Of a DNA stretch of 64,000 bases, positions 12,932-24,696 are shown piece after piece. The stretch comes from Gordius sp. MW1 (lineage: Eukaryota; Nematomorpha; Gordioida; Gordea; Gordiidae): contig OZ038530.1 in assembly GCA_964036665.1 (NCBI GenBank), forward strand, positions 4,650,001-4,714,000, given 5' to 3'. A program made the position numbers and the translations under genes. The notes under the pieces were generated by a model, which worked only from the letters and a program-made list of their open reading frames with translations, made no database searches and was not told the DNA's origin. Position 1 is the stretch's first letter, and the number at the start of each line of letters is the position of its first letter.

Positions 12932-15686
12932 ATTAACGGATTTGATGTGACTGGTCTTGAATCCTTTCAACAAGTTGATTTGCTTAACCGCTCTCAAGGA
13001 CCCATCGTTATCGAACTAATGAAAAAATCTCAATCCCTAAATACCCAAACAGATGCAAATTTGACATCTAGCCTTTTAGAGGCAACATCTAACGACCCTT
13101 ATAAAGTCCATTCAAAAAATCACGATCTATATTCAAAGTATGTCATCCGAGCCATGCATTATTGCTTGTAGTTCAATGTTTTTTTAAGTTTGTCCGAGCC
13201 CGGCTCAAGGCCATATTGTTTAGCCCCCTCCCCCATTTATTAAATAGTAACTTTAGGAAATTTAAAATCAAAAAACATATCTTACAATAGAAATACATGA
13301 CGAAATTAATTGCGAGATCTATTAAGTATAGGAGAGAAGGACAAACAATTAATATGTGTTTAAAAAAAACTATATAAAATTGCAAGTAATAGAGATGCGC
13401 TGAAGTGGCAACCCATTCCATAAAAACATTCTTTGAGTTTGTTTCTGAATTCGGGCATTAGGCCCGACCCAACTTCAAAGCTGTATTTATTTTAAAAACT
13501 TTTAAATTTAACATATATTTTCACAAAATTTGAATTAATTCAATTTTATCGTTACATTTTTAGTTACCCCGATTCAACTTATTCATCGTTAAATTATGAC
13601 ACGAATGAAAACTTTGAAAAAAACGCAATAGATGGAGAAATTCGAGATTTGGGTCAATGTTTGGAAGAATTCAGCTTACTCGACCAAAATTACGGCGTTG
13701 AATACGAGGTTATTATAATACTAAACATAAAAGGCATTAGGAATGGATAATTAATTTTGCCACTTGTTTTTTCTCTCAATTTAATGTGAGAAAAGTTTTT
13801 TCCTATTAAATTTTTTTTAATATTAAATTTGCCTAATTATACCAGCTATGTATTTGTTACATAAGTATTTATTTTTTCTTTTAGATAATCGATCTGCGAA
13901 AAAATATTGTTGAAGAATATTTGGGATTTACGTTATTTTATTTGGAAAAAGGCGAGGATGACACACTAGTGTTTGTGAGCAAGGTATTCAAAAGTCTATA
14001 CCTCATTTGATTAACTGTTTTGCAAATAAATTAATTGGAATAATTAAAAAGATATGTTTGATAAAATTTAACTAAATATTTAAACATCAGATAGAAAATG
14101 AAGGTATCGCTTATAACGATTCTCGCCTCCAAGAAGGGGATCAAATCCTAAAAGTAGAAAACATTATAAAATTATATTAAATAATATTTACTCAAAATAT
14201 TAAATAAGTTGATATTATTTTATGATTTTACAAATAACCTCAATGATGAAAATATAATAATAGATAAACGACCATACAATATCATCAAAGGAAACTGCTT
14301 TAAAAGCCCTAAAACAACAAATCCTTGAGTTTCGAATTGAAATAGCCCGCCCAAAATTCGTTGCACAAGTATGTTATCATCATTTTCAATTATATTTATG
14401 TCACTTTCAAACATATTAATTATGATTCGTTAATAAATTTTAGAAACCTCTTTTCAACTATAATGACGAATATTTAGACAACGTTTGCCCTGCGTTCAAG
14501 GCTGAGACAGATTGTTTAGATCCTATTTTTGAAGTGAGAATCACAAAATTGGCGCATTTTCTATTCCACCTTTACCCATCCATATAACAATTTTATCTAT
14601 TAATATTAGATATTTAATGAGGATGATTACAACTTGGAGTCAGCCATTCACAATATAAGTCAACTTTCACCCCACACCTCCTTACAAAACATCTGTCATA
14701 AATCACCGTCTTTAAGCAGTACGAGCAGCAGAAAATGTACATCGCTAAGGTCCAAAGGTAAAGACAGTGGCTTCGAGGTTAAACTCACGGACGAGGATGA
14801 ATCCTTTTCCGAACCCAATGACCATTATCAATTATCATCGAAAGGGCATACTAATTTTCCTCCTCCCGCTTTCCCTTCTTCCAACGTATTGAATCACACC
14901 TATGAAGATCCTAATCAATTGTTAGCCCTAAATCGTACACAAACCTCCATTTCACTCGGGCACGATTATGAATCCTTAGTCGACGTTGTAACACGCTGTG
15001 AATCCACACCCAACTCGATCAGCGTTCGCGATAATGCAATATTGAATAAGAATATCAACCAAGATCTCTCCATGAAATATGAGCTTACATGCAACTCTTC
15101 ATCACAAAACATAGAACGTAGTAACCATAAAAATGAAGCCACCTGTTTAAGAAAATCGGCAAATCGATTTTTAGAAGTTGACAACTCGATGTTAAATGGC
15201 CCCACTGAAAAGTCTTTGAAAAACACTGAGGGATCTTATCCCGATGTCATGTACACAAATGCCCAAAATTTACATCATACCATAAGTTTACAACAATTAT
15301 TATTTAAAAATGCCCTTAAAAATGAAAAGAATAATGATTCCTCAACGAGCCCACCAAATTTCAATAAAAAAGAGAGGGTTTTAAACCATCATGAAAAAGT
15401 GGAATTAGAAAGTATTCCAAATCAATATGAAAATTATATGGTGAAAATGAAATGGAAAATTAAAAGACGCTCGGACGGGACTAGATACATAGTCCGGAGA
15501 CCTTTGGAAGATATTAATCAAGTTTCTTCTAAAACCGCAATAGACATTGGGAAAGTTAATAAAGTTTCCAACAAACAATACAATGAATTTCAGCGAACGA
15601 AAAGGAAAGAAACGAAGGGCCAGCGTATTTCAAAAACTTCGCACAATCATACTCTTAATCCTATTTTGACCGTCACGACCGTTTAA
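12932..15686 (+). CDS. pdzrn: PDZRN3/4-like PDZ protein (E3 ligase family), C-terminal two-thirds
   Basis: Seven exons joined by eye, all in phase: 12932-13137, 13564-13708, 13885-13983, 14091-14153, 14264-14368, 14444-14533, 14610-15686. Exon 1 carries the end of PDZ1 (INGFDVTGLESF, then GPIVIELMKK; vertebrate EPIVVQVLRR) and an NTQTD motif matching the vertebrate linker. PDZ2 lies in exons 3-5 with GFTLFYLEKGEDD, SRLQEGDQILK and FRIEIARPKF. The long last exon is mostly low complexity, then has MKWKIKRRSDGTRY, a PDZRN hallmark, and ends in NPILTVTTV, a class I PDZ-binding tail almost as in PDZRN3/4. Family members pair RING, TRAF-type zinc fingers and two PDZ domains in ubiquitination and synaptic scaffolding. 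The RING and most of PDZ1 are not found here, so either a short isoform is encoded or upstream exons lie outside. Confidence 0.87.
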
Positions 15687-15884
15687 TAGGCATAACTTGC
15701 ATTAAATAACTTGAAAGGGCATACCGCTTTAATTTAATACTCTAATTAAGCTTTTAAACAATTCATTTTTAAAGTGCAAATACTTCAACATTTTTATAAC
15801 GACGTAGGAAAAGATTTTGCTATAAATGCTACATAATTTATTGAAACCACGTTTTATACCATCATATATATGAGTCATTAGTTT

Positions 15885-15890
15885 AATAAA
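15885..15890 (+). terminator. Poly(A) signal of the PDZRN-like gene
   Basis: AATAAA about 200 bases after the TAA at 15686, in the AT-rich gap between the convergent PDZRN and misato genes. Position and context are right; the cleavage site is not determined. Confidence 0.5.
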
Positions 15891-15956
15891 TCACCACTTT
15901 CATGTAAATGGTGGTATTCAATATAAAAAAAATTTTAATGCTTCCATTGCGTTATA

Positions 15957-15962
15957 TTTATT
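15957..15962 (-). terminator. Poly(A) signal of misato
   Basis: TTTATT on the plus strand, AATAAA on the minus strand, about 27 bases after the misato stop. With the PDZRN signal at 15885 the two 3' ends come within about 70 bases and the transcripts may overlap. Confidence 0.5.
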
Positions 15963-15988
15963 ATTAATTAACAATCAAATATAACATA

Positions 15989-18900
15989 TTAAAAACGACT
16001 CAAAAATTCAACAACTTCCTTCAATTCATCTTTCTCAATATCATGGTTGAAAAATGATTTTACGGCTCGCTTTGTTGAATTTAACAAGGGTTTAAAAAAT
16101 TGGCAATCACTGCACCGGGAATTTTCAACGGAATTATAGCATGCTACGCTTCTAAACGGATTGCCTACAACTAAAATTATATATAGGAGAGAAAGAAAAG
16201 AGGGTATACATACTTGAGTCGGGTTCGTGTTTAAATATCTCGGGAAAGGCTGGGGATAATTGACACAAATTGTTAAAATTAAAGGTTTCAGATTGGTCCT
16301 TTGAACTGGACATTTATTATAATTATTATAAAATAAAATAGTTAGGCAGCACCTGTTTGTAGCAGAAATGTTAAATCCACGAGTAATGTTGATAAATTTT
16401 GAGGCATGTGGTTCATTCAATCCTATGTTATATGGGGTCAGGCTGAATCCTTGTTTAATCCTTTGGTAATCATACCCTTGTCCAGTGACATAATTGGTAA
16501 AAATACTTCGAACCTAATGTTGCAAACAATTTTTTTGACAATAGATGTAAAACATTAGTTACCTTGGTGCAGGATTCTTCAAATGATAGCATATTCATGA
16601 GATCTCTCATATCAAAACTAGGAATAGCTAATCTTCGATAGGGCAGAGTAATAGAATCGATGCCCAAGGCAAATAATGCGGAAGTTTGGTAATCATTCAA
16701 AGGCTAAAAATGTAAATAAACCTTCAAAAACGTCAAATATGAGTTTATTTGAAAGGAACAATTAAAATTAACATAATATTTAGTTCCAGATATGAAAAAA
16801 CGATTTTAACTCTAAAAATGATTATTATTTTCAATCGTAAAAGAATTTTTACTAAATATTTAAAACTAAAACATTCATAAAAACTGATTTATAAAACAGT
16901 ATCCATTTTATGTTGAGAATTTTACGTCTAAACGTTTTATGATGCTTGGGTCGTAAAGAAACTGCTTAGCGCCATCACTTTCATAGGTTTGGTATTGAAA
17001 TGCATCTCTAAACAAGGACAACGGATATATTACGTCGACCGCATTAAATGTGTGCTGCAATGTTAAGGCCGCAAACAAAATTTCTTCCCAAAATTTTGAA
17101 ATTCCCATACTCTAAACATAGGGAATTATAACTATATTTCCTTGATTCTTCTACTATTTGTAATTTATCAACCAAAAAATTATAATTACATCTTGAAGCA
17201 AATATAAAAAACTTTATACCTCACTTCGCCACCAAGGGAAAGTTGCAAAATTAAACAAAGCTTTCTTCGGAAATTCATCGCTTAGGTACTCATTAAAGTT
17301 GGTGATAATGTGAGCATAATCGGACACATTGTCGGTTAAATAATGGATCCCCTAAAATCATATTGATTAAAATTTTAGCAGTAAATGAAAGACATAACTC
17401 TTTTTTATTTTTATCATAAAAGATTAATGATACGACATAGGTTATAAACATTTAAAGAACAATATCTTATTCAAACCCAAATTTAATATATCGACTAGGC
17501 GTTAAATTGTATGGCCTTTATATAAATTGTTATTTGTAATTTAAATAAATTTACTTGGAAACAATCGGATTGTTCAGAAAAGTAGTGTATACTATCATCG
17601 AATTCTTCAGACATTTGCTTAACTAAACAAGATAGTAAAAATAGGGTAAAAACATACCGCTCTAAATTATTTTTTTCGCAAAATTATTTTTATAAAAAAA
17701 CATAATCTCGCACTTTAAAATTGCTTTAAAAATATACATACAATTTTCAGTCTAATTGCGACAACTGTTACTTGTTCATCCTTTGGCACACAAGACTATC
17801 AAAAAAGTTGGGAATTATATTTCTTGGTTTTCCCGTGATTTAGACAAGAACCGTACAATTTGTAAATTTAATTATTCAAAATGTTATTCAAGGATTTAAT
17901 ACTTAATCCTTATATTTTAAATATTTAAAATGTGTATTTTTATATATAGTTATTTGTGGCTGCAATCAAAATGCTAAATTTTGTTAAATAAGTGAACCTT
18001 GCAGAGAGTGTCCAATTATATTTGAAATAAATGGTTTTATAAAGCTACAAGTGCCGCTAGTGAAAGTTAAACGGCGGGTCGCTTGTTGGAAGAAATAAAA
18101 ACCCGTTTGAGACAGATTATCTTTTAACATGTACTATTAAACATTTTCAACTTGTAAATAAATTCATTTTAATATCAACAAAAAATTGCATTTAAAAGGC
18201 AGCAAAATAAAAAAGAAAAATTTTGGGAAGGATTCAGGCTGCGTGCTTTGCAAATAACGGTCCAAGGTCCAAGCTCGGGCAATAATTTAATCTTAACAGG
18301 CCCGGCCCAGGACCTGATTTTAAATATTTTGTACTGGTGGGTCACTAAAGCTTCTAAGGCCCGTGCATATCTTTAGTTCAAACAATGGCTCTGGTTGACG
18401 TATACAGAAAATTGAAAGAGTTCTTTGCAATGAATTTTTTATTAGAAACGTGTAGTAGATTTTGAAAATATATAATTTTAATGATTTTTTGTTTAATCGA
18501 AATTTTATAAAACAAAATTAACCCACCTCCCCTTCCCCCCACCTTAGGCAATCCTACCTATGTCACTGATATATAAAATCTTAATTAAATTTCGCTTAAT
18601 AGAATTATTTTGAACCACACCCCTTGAAGCAATCCTGCCTACGCACTGTTTAGCACATAATAAAGAATATTCTTAAATGATTTGTTTATTAATATTAACT
18701 TTAAAATTGTCGCAATTTATAAAGATCGTATTGGAAAAAATTTGGAATTTTAATAGGAGGGAAATGGTTATGTGGGCGAATTACAAAGCAGAACAAAAAT
18801 GCTTTATAAAGCAACAAACTTATCATTTTTAGCATTTGAAAAATAAATATATGAAAAAAAACTTCATTCTTAGTAAAAAAAATTAAACGGAAGAAAAACT

Positions 18901-20719
18901 AAGTATTTTTTGGAAAAATGGATTATATTTGGGAAAACTGAACAAAACAAAATTGAGCATTATCAATTATAAAAACTGAGCAGATTTACTAAAAAAGACC
19001 AAATCATTAGGAATTATGGAATTTGATCAGTTAAATATCACCCATATAAACTCCAAGTGCATAGACATTTTGTCATATAATATTATGTATGGATGTATTT
19101 GAGTATTAAAATTTTATCTATTAACCCTGAATGTTGTTTGCATTGTTATAAATACAAAAAATAACTGCCAAATTAAATTAAAAAAATCATCCATTATAGA
19201 GTGTGGGATATTTAATATGACTTTAAGTGGGAAGGATCCCTTATATACTGTTATAAATCAAATACCAATAAACCCAGAGACGCATAATACTTTCCAAATT
19301 CAATATATTTACATAATATTCAAATTTTTCTCAATACTAGTAAAATAAAAGTAACTTTACATTTTAATTTAAATATGAATTATGCAAGAGCTCCCTCATT
19401 GGTATTGAATTTTAAAAATCAATTTCCCAATTGGCCTGGAGAACTAGATTATTATATGTCACTTGTTGATGCTGTGTGAAATAGGCAATAATTAAGTTGT
19501 AATCAAAAAGGACCTTTTTAGTTGTTTACCAAAACTTATAAGGTAAATTGTTAGGCTATTAACAAATTACAAGTGCTGAAAAATGTCTTAGGTCATACAG
19601 ACTCTAAAACCAATAAGGCAAATATAGTTAGCATGGCAAAAATTTTAAAATTAAAATGGATGTTAAATAAAATATACAAAATGTGTAACTTTTAATTTAA
19701 AATATTAAATGATTAAAACAATTCCAGATGCAATTATTGGTTTCTCACAGGCAAAACCACTTATTACTCACAAAATTTAAATAGTTTAATAAAGCATAAA
19801 ACAAGCAAATGAAATGTCTTAAAATCATTGAAAAGCAAACTTTATTGCATGCTGGTGCCATATTGAACTTACAAGATCTATGGCAATTAATAAAATATTT
19901 TTGTTCAGATTTAAAGGGTCCAATTGTTAATTTAAATTTTTAAAATATCCTTTGGTAATCCTGGCTACACCACTGCCAAATAGCACAAATAAAATGTCAC
20001 ACAATAAGTGAACTTAATTAAGAAAAAATTAACAAAAACATTTTTATTGGCAGTTAATCGAAACAATATTTGTATTATTTAGTTTTAATTTTTATCTATT
20101 TAATAATGAATATATCATCTTATATAAATAAACCTGCTTACAATCTTTAATGGGTATAATTGATTTTGCAGGAAGAATAGTGTGGAGATAATCTTGCCAA
20201 TGACTTGCCTCAAATAACAAAGAAGGGTATGTATTATGTGGCATAGAGCTTAAAATTTTAGTATCATATAAATTGCTGCCATCCTTTTGATTTAACTTCT
20301 AATATTTATTTTTATATTTTACAAAAAATACTTACATTATTTTTCACAATATTAAGATCTGTTTGAAATTTATTTTTCTGTAAAGGGCTATCTATTATTT
20401 TACTAAAATTATCATCAGAAATTAAATCTTTAAATACTTAATATCTTTCCCTAACTCATCTATGCAAGTGTATGATAAATTTTCACTCTTTTCCACAAAA
20501 ATTACTCGTGGCTTAATGTATGTTAATGGTTGCTCATTAAGATTAAATATGCTTTTAAAACTAATTTCATTTAGGTTCAAAGCATTTTCATGTCCCATTT
20601 GTACTTCCTACCAAATTAATGAATAAATCTCAACTAAAAACCTCATTATTAATCACATGTGTTAATATAGAATTAGAAAATGTTCCACAACTTATAGTCA
20701 AGATATCACCTACGCCCAT
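15989..20719 (-). CDS. misato: Misato homologue (MSTO1), tubulin-like mitochondrial distribution protein
   Basis: Eleven exons read by eye on the minus strand: 20719-20642, 20607-20336, 20298-20134, 17795-17742, 17617-17555, 17351-17220, 17111-16926, 16703-16563, 16513-16353, 16305-16214, 16164-15989. Phases agree except for one frameshift in exon 2. The order matches human MSTO1 as I recall it: DILTISCG (EVLTLQLG), TYIKPRVIFVE (TYTPRLILMD), WQDYLHTILPAKSI, DCFQGIHYLTD (DYLQGFQILCD), SALFALGIDSITLPYR (SAILATALDTVTVPYR), then DLMNMLSF (HLADMLSF). About 506 residues against about 570 in human. Misato proteins carry a tubulin-like domain and act in mitochondrial distribution and shape and, in flies, in chromosome segregation. 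Two introns are tiny (34 and 47 nt); intron 3 (2.3 kb) holds repeat remnants. The exon 3 donor (CAG|GTTTAT) was chosen by phase and is the weakest call. Confidence 0.85.
17796..20133 (-). other. Large misato intron with repeat remnants
   Basis: About 2.3 kb, AT-rich, no exon recognised. From about 17940 to 18650 it resembles the element at 35269-36839 (CTTGTTGGAAGAAA, GGGCTCGGG-type blocks, then AATCCTGCCTACGCACTG), a partial hAT-like copy. Another end, CCTGGCTACACCACTG, lies near 19955-19973. Confidence 0.6.
17940..18650. mobile_element. Partial hAT-like element, related to 35269-36839
   Basis: It shares scattered blocks with 36240-36840 in the same orientation, including the CGGGTCG and CAGGCCCGGCCC subterminal region, a poly-C tract followed by an inner CCTACCTATGTCACTG end and an outer CAATCCTGCCTACGCACTG end. 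No matching left end or duplication was found. Confidence 0.55.
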
Positions 20720-20733
20720 TTAAAATTTTTAAA

Positions 20734-20751
20734 TTTTATCAGCTGATAAAA
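20734..20751. promoter_or_regulatory. Perfect 18-bp palindrome upstream of the misato start
   Basis: TTTTATCAGCTGATAAAA is self-complementary and lies 15 bases upstream of the misato ATG. It combines an E-box (CAGCTG) with two inverted GATA-like sites (TTATCA, TGATAA). It may be a promoter element or lie in the 5' leader; only position and symmetry support this. Confidence 0.35.
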
Positions 20752-20931
20752 GGTCAATGTTGGTGTCTTAAATAGTAGCGATTAAAAAATTTTATGGTGT
20801 TTCCATGTCAGATGAGTTCGTTCTCTTTACTGACGCAAGCTAAAATTTTTTTTATCTATATTCATTTTCATTGCTCTTATAAATGCTTTGATAACTTTAA
20901 CGGGATGTATTCGCCTCCCCCCATAACGTAT

Positions 20932-20939
20932 CCATACAC
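20932..20939. repeat. Left target-site duplication of the foldback element
   Basis: CCATACAC directly before the element end TAGTGTTGTAAAAA. The same 8 bases follow the right end at 26228-26235. Confidence 0.93.
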
Positions 20940-21319
20940 TAGTGTTGTAAAAAACCAAGGGTTTCTATTGGTTGCCTGCAAGCGTTGGCGTTTTTTTTCA
21001 CCCAACCTTTTCAGTGTTAGGTGAATTTTCTTGGGAGGGCTTTGGCGTTTGGCATTTTCGTAAAAAACACCCAAAGCGGGTGTTTTTTTTGGGGCACCTT
21101 TGGCGTTTAGGTTTGGGTGTATTAAACAACTAAAGGGTTTGGGTGGAAATATTATTAACCCTTTGGTTTGGTTTTGGTCGTTTTGGGTTGGGCATGCAAA
21201 TTTATCAATTTGTTTATATTGTTCATCTTATTTGTGTATTTAATTTAGGAAAATAAAAATAAATGTATTAGTAAGTAGTGAATTAATATGTTTTATTTAT
21301 GAAAAAAAATTTGTGAAGA

Positions 21320-22310
21320 TTTGCCCCCCCCCTTATTTTTTACCCTCTTTCCCACCTGGGGAGGAACGGCGGGCAGGTGGGGTGTTTGCCCCCCCCCCTA
21401 ATTTTTTACCCTCTTTCTGATGCGAGGGAGTAGGGGGCAGGGGGTGTTTTGCCCCCCCCCTAATTTTTTACCCTCTTTCTGATGTGGGGGAGAGGAGGGG
21501 GGGGCATAGGGGGTGCTTTGCCCCCCCCCCTAATTTTTTACCCTTTTTCTGATCCGGGGGAGAGAGGGGGGCATGGGGGGAGTTTTGCCCCCCCCCCCCC
21601 AAAATTTTTTACCCTCTTTTTGATGCGAGGGAGAGGGGGGGCAGGGGGTGTTTTGCCCCCCCCCCCCAATTCTTTATCCTCTTTCTAATGCGGGGGAGAG
21701 GAGGGCATGGGGGGTGTTTTGCCCCCCCCCCCTAATTTTTTACCCTCTTTCTGATCCGGAGGAGAGGTGGGGGGGGCATAGGGGTGTTTTGCCCCCCCCC
21801 CTTATTTTTTACCCTCTTTCTGATGTGAGGGAGAGGGAGGGGGCATAGAGGGTGTTTTGCCCCCCCCCCAATTTTTTACCCTCTTTCTGATGTGGGGGAG
21901 AGGGGGGCAAGGGGGTGTTTTGCCCCCCCCCCCCTAATTTTTTACCCTCTTTCTGATGCGAGGGAGTAGGGGGCAGGGGGTGTTTTGCCCCCCCCCCCCC
22001 CAATTTTTTACCCTCTTTCTGATGCGGGTGAGAGGGGGGGCAGGGGGTGTTTTGCCCCCCTCCCCCCTAAATTTTTACCCCCTTTCTGATGCGAGGGAGA
22101 GGGGGGGGGTTGTTTTGCCCCCCCCCTTATTTTACCCTCTTTCTGATGCGAGGGAGAGGGGGGGGGCAGGGGGTGTTTTGCCCCCCCCTCCAATTTTTTA
22201 CCCTCTTTCTAATGCGGGGGAGAAGGGGGCATGGGGGTAGTTTTGCCCCCCCCTAATCTTTTACCCTCTTTCTGATGCGGGGAGAGGGGTGCAGGTGGGG
22301 TGTTTTCAAT
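21320..22310. repeat. Left-arm tandem array, about 15 GC-rich units
   Basis: About 15 copies by eye, each built as: TTTTGC, 8-13 C, TAATTTTTTACCCTCTTTC, TGATGCG, GGGAGAGGGGGGCA, GGGGGTG. The outermost unit differs (CACCTGGGGAGGAACGGCGG) and is matched by the outermost right-arm unit at about 25740-25800. Units differ mainly in homopolymer length and in GATGCG, GATGTG or GATCCG. Dense runs of G and C give strong quadruplex potential. Confidence 0.95.
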
Positions 22311-23605
22311 AAATAGAAAACGATTATAAAGTGAGATTTATCTGGCCATTCGAGAGCAGATTTTGAATTCAATCCTTCAATTAATAATTAATATTTTAAT
22401 TCATTCTAAATTAATGACAGCTAACAGATCCCCCTCTAAATATTTCCGGCAATAGCAATTTTAATCACAAAATTTAATTTCAAATATATTTTGAATTCCT
22501 CGCCTCTTGTAAAAGATAAAGACTTATTAATTATATAAGGTCCCTTTTATTTTATATTTAAACTATATTTTCAATATCAGAGAACGGCATCCCGCGCGAC
22601 TCGACATATCACCACTCCCATGTAGCATGTAGCATGTACTAATCCATTTTCTCTCGCCCTTCTCTCGTTGCAATGCATGCGCAATACCAGATTTAAACCT
22701 ATCAAGTTAAGTACTAAACTAAATATATAAAAGAAATCATGGCACAACAAGGCATGGTGTGGCGTGGGCTGGCTAGGCTCTTTATTACATCATTTTACAT
22801 TCATTTCTTTTTTAACGTACAACATATCAAGGTATGTAGAAGTTGCGAATCATATTATTATAAATAAAATAAATGAAAATTAAACTTTTTTTATTATGTC
22901 AACTACTAGTTAAGTCATAAGAATTAGAAAATTAAGTTTCTTATTAAATAATAAGCAATTATTTAAATTAAGATGCTTAACTCATTTTTGTTACTCAGAA
23001 AAGTCCGATATTTTTTATGATCCTTATAAGCATTGTAAACGCGAGGTCTAAGTCAACAGGACTTAGAGTGTTGGTGCCTTGTGAAAGCATAGTAATTAAT
23101 AGCATGATATGTTTTTGGAAATACCTTAAGTTTTTCCATTAAATGCCCAGATAACTTAAATAGTAAAACTTACTTACCCATGATGGCAAATTTTTTTAAA
23201 TTGGTAAAATTTCATATTAATATTATATTTAATAATACAGCTTATTTTTTAAATGAAGTTAAATTAAAAAAAAAAATTAATTGATATGGTATATTAAGAC
23301 AATTGTTGACCGCAAATCTTCAAAAATATATTTTCGAATTTTAGAAAATCTTTGTCATATAATAAGTCAATTTTCAAAAAAAATTAATAAATTTCAATAG
23401 AAAATGTTGATTAAGACATTTGTCACCACTATGACTGCAAATCTTCCCAAAAATATTTTTTATAATAGTAGAACATCTTTCAGTCATATAATGAGTCTAT
23501 TTTCAAAAAAATATATTAATTTCAATAGAAATGTTGATTATGACATTTGTCACCACTGTGACCGCAAAAATTCACAAAAATATTTTGAAAGGGTTAAAAA
23601 GGGCT
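22311..23605. other. Central loop of the foldback element
   Basis: About 1.3 kb of mostly AT-rich DNA between the inverted arrays. A GC-richer patch (about 22580-22790) has GTAGCATGTAGCATGTA and GGCATGGTGTGGCGTGG. The right part is a tandem repeat (23285-23590). No open frame with a recognisable domain. Confidence 0.7.
23285..23590. repeat. Tandem repeat, period about 125 bp, about 2.4 copies
   Basis: The block GTTGATTAAGACATTTGTCA, then GACTGCAAATCTTC, CATATAATGAGTC and TTAATTTCAATAGAAA recurs at about 23290, 23406 and 23531 with substitutions. The open frame at 23404-23625 is this repeat read through, not a gene. Confidence 0.75.
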
Positions 23606-24696
23606 TTCCGGCCCCCCCTGGGTGAGAAAGAGAGTAAAAAATAAGAAGAGGGGCGATTCACCCCCCCCCTCTCCCCGGCATCAGAAAGAGGGAAAATAGG
23701 GGGGGGGGGCAAAACACCCCCATGCCCCTCTCCCTCGCATAAGAAAGAAGGTAAAAATTAGGGGGGGGGCAAAACACCCCCCTTTTACCCCCCTCTCCCT
23801 CGCATCAGAAAGAGGGTAAAAAGTTAGGGGGGGGGGCAAAAAACCCCCCTCTCCCTCACATCAGTAAGAGGGTAAAAAATTAGGGGGGAGGGGGGCAAAA
23901 CACCCCCCTGCCCCCCCTCTCTCCCGCATCAGAAAGAGAATAAAAAATTAGGGGGGGGGGAGGCAAAACACCCCCTGCCCCCCCCCCTCTCCCTCGCATC
24001 AGAAAGAGGGTAAAAAATTAGGGGGGGGGGCAAAACACCCCCATGCCGCCCTCTCCCCGACATCAGAAAGAGGGTAAAAAATTAGGGGGGGGGAACACCC
24101 CCTGCCCCCCCTCTCCCTCGCATCAGAAAGAGGATAAAAAATTAGGGGGGGGGGCAAAACACCCCCCATGCCCCCCTCTCCTCCAGATCAGAAAGAGGGT
24201 AAAAAATTAGGGGGGGCGGGCAAAACACCCCCTCTCCCTCCCATCAGAAATAGGGTAAAAAATTAGAGGGGAGGGGGGCACCCTCTCCCCCGCATCAGAA
24301 AGAGGGTAAAAAATTGGGGGGGGGCAAAACACCTCCTGCCCCCCCCCTCTACCTCGCATCAGAAAGAGGGTAAAAAATTAGGGGGGGGGGGCAAAACACC
24401 CCCCTGCCCCCCCCCCCGCATCAGAAAGAGGGTAAAAAATTGGGGGGGGGGGGGGCGGCAAAACACCCCCATGCCCTCCCTCTCCCCCGGATCAGAAAGA
24501 GGGTAAAAAATTAGGGGGCCCCCCCTCTCCCCCACATCAGAAAGAGGGTAAAAAATTGGGGGGGGGGGCAAAACACTCTCTGCCCCTTCTCTCCCTCGCA
24601 TCAGAAAGAGGGTAAAAAATTAGGGGGGGGGCAAAACACCCCCTGCCCCCCCCTCTCCCTCGCATCAGAAAGAGGGTAAAAAATAAGGGGGGGGGG
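23606..24696. repeat. Right-arm tandem array, about 18 units
   Basis: The left-arm unit in inverted orientation: CATCAGAAAGAGGGTAAAAA, TTAG, 8-12 G, CAAAACACCCCC, TGCCCCCCTCTCCCTCG. About 18 units are counted here, with two more at 25676-25811 after the nested insertion, so the right array is longer than the left. The inner edge unit uses GGTGAGAAAGAG, like the outermost one. Confidence 0.93.

Noticed and set aside
21482..22240. Open frames with Pro- and Gly-rich products in the left array, on both strands
   Set aside because: They are translations of the GC-rich tandem unit (recurring FYPLSD), broken at random by homopolymer length; no start context or domain.
21320..24696. CRISPR-like array
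   Set aside because: Units are contiguous with no unique spacers, homopolymer-rich, and in an animal transposon; not CRISPR.
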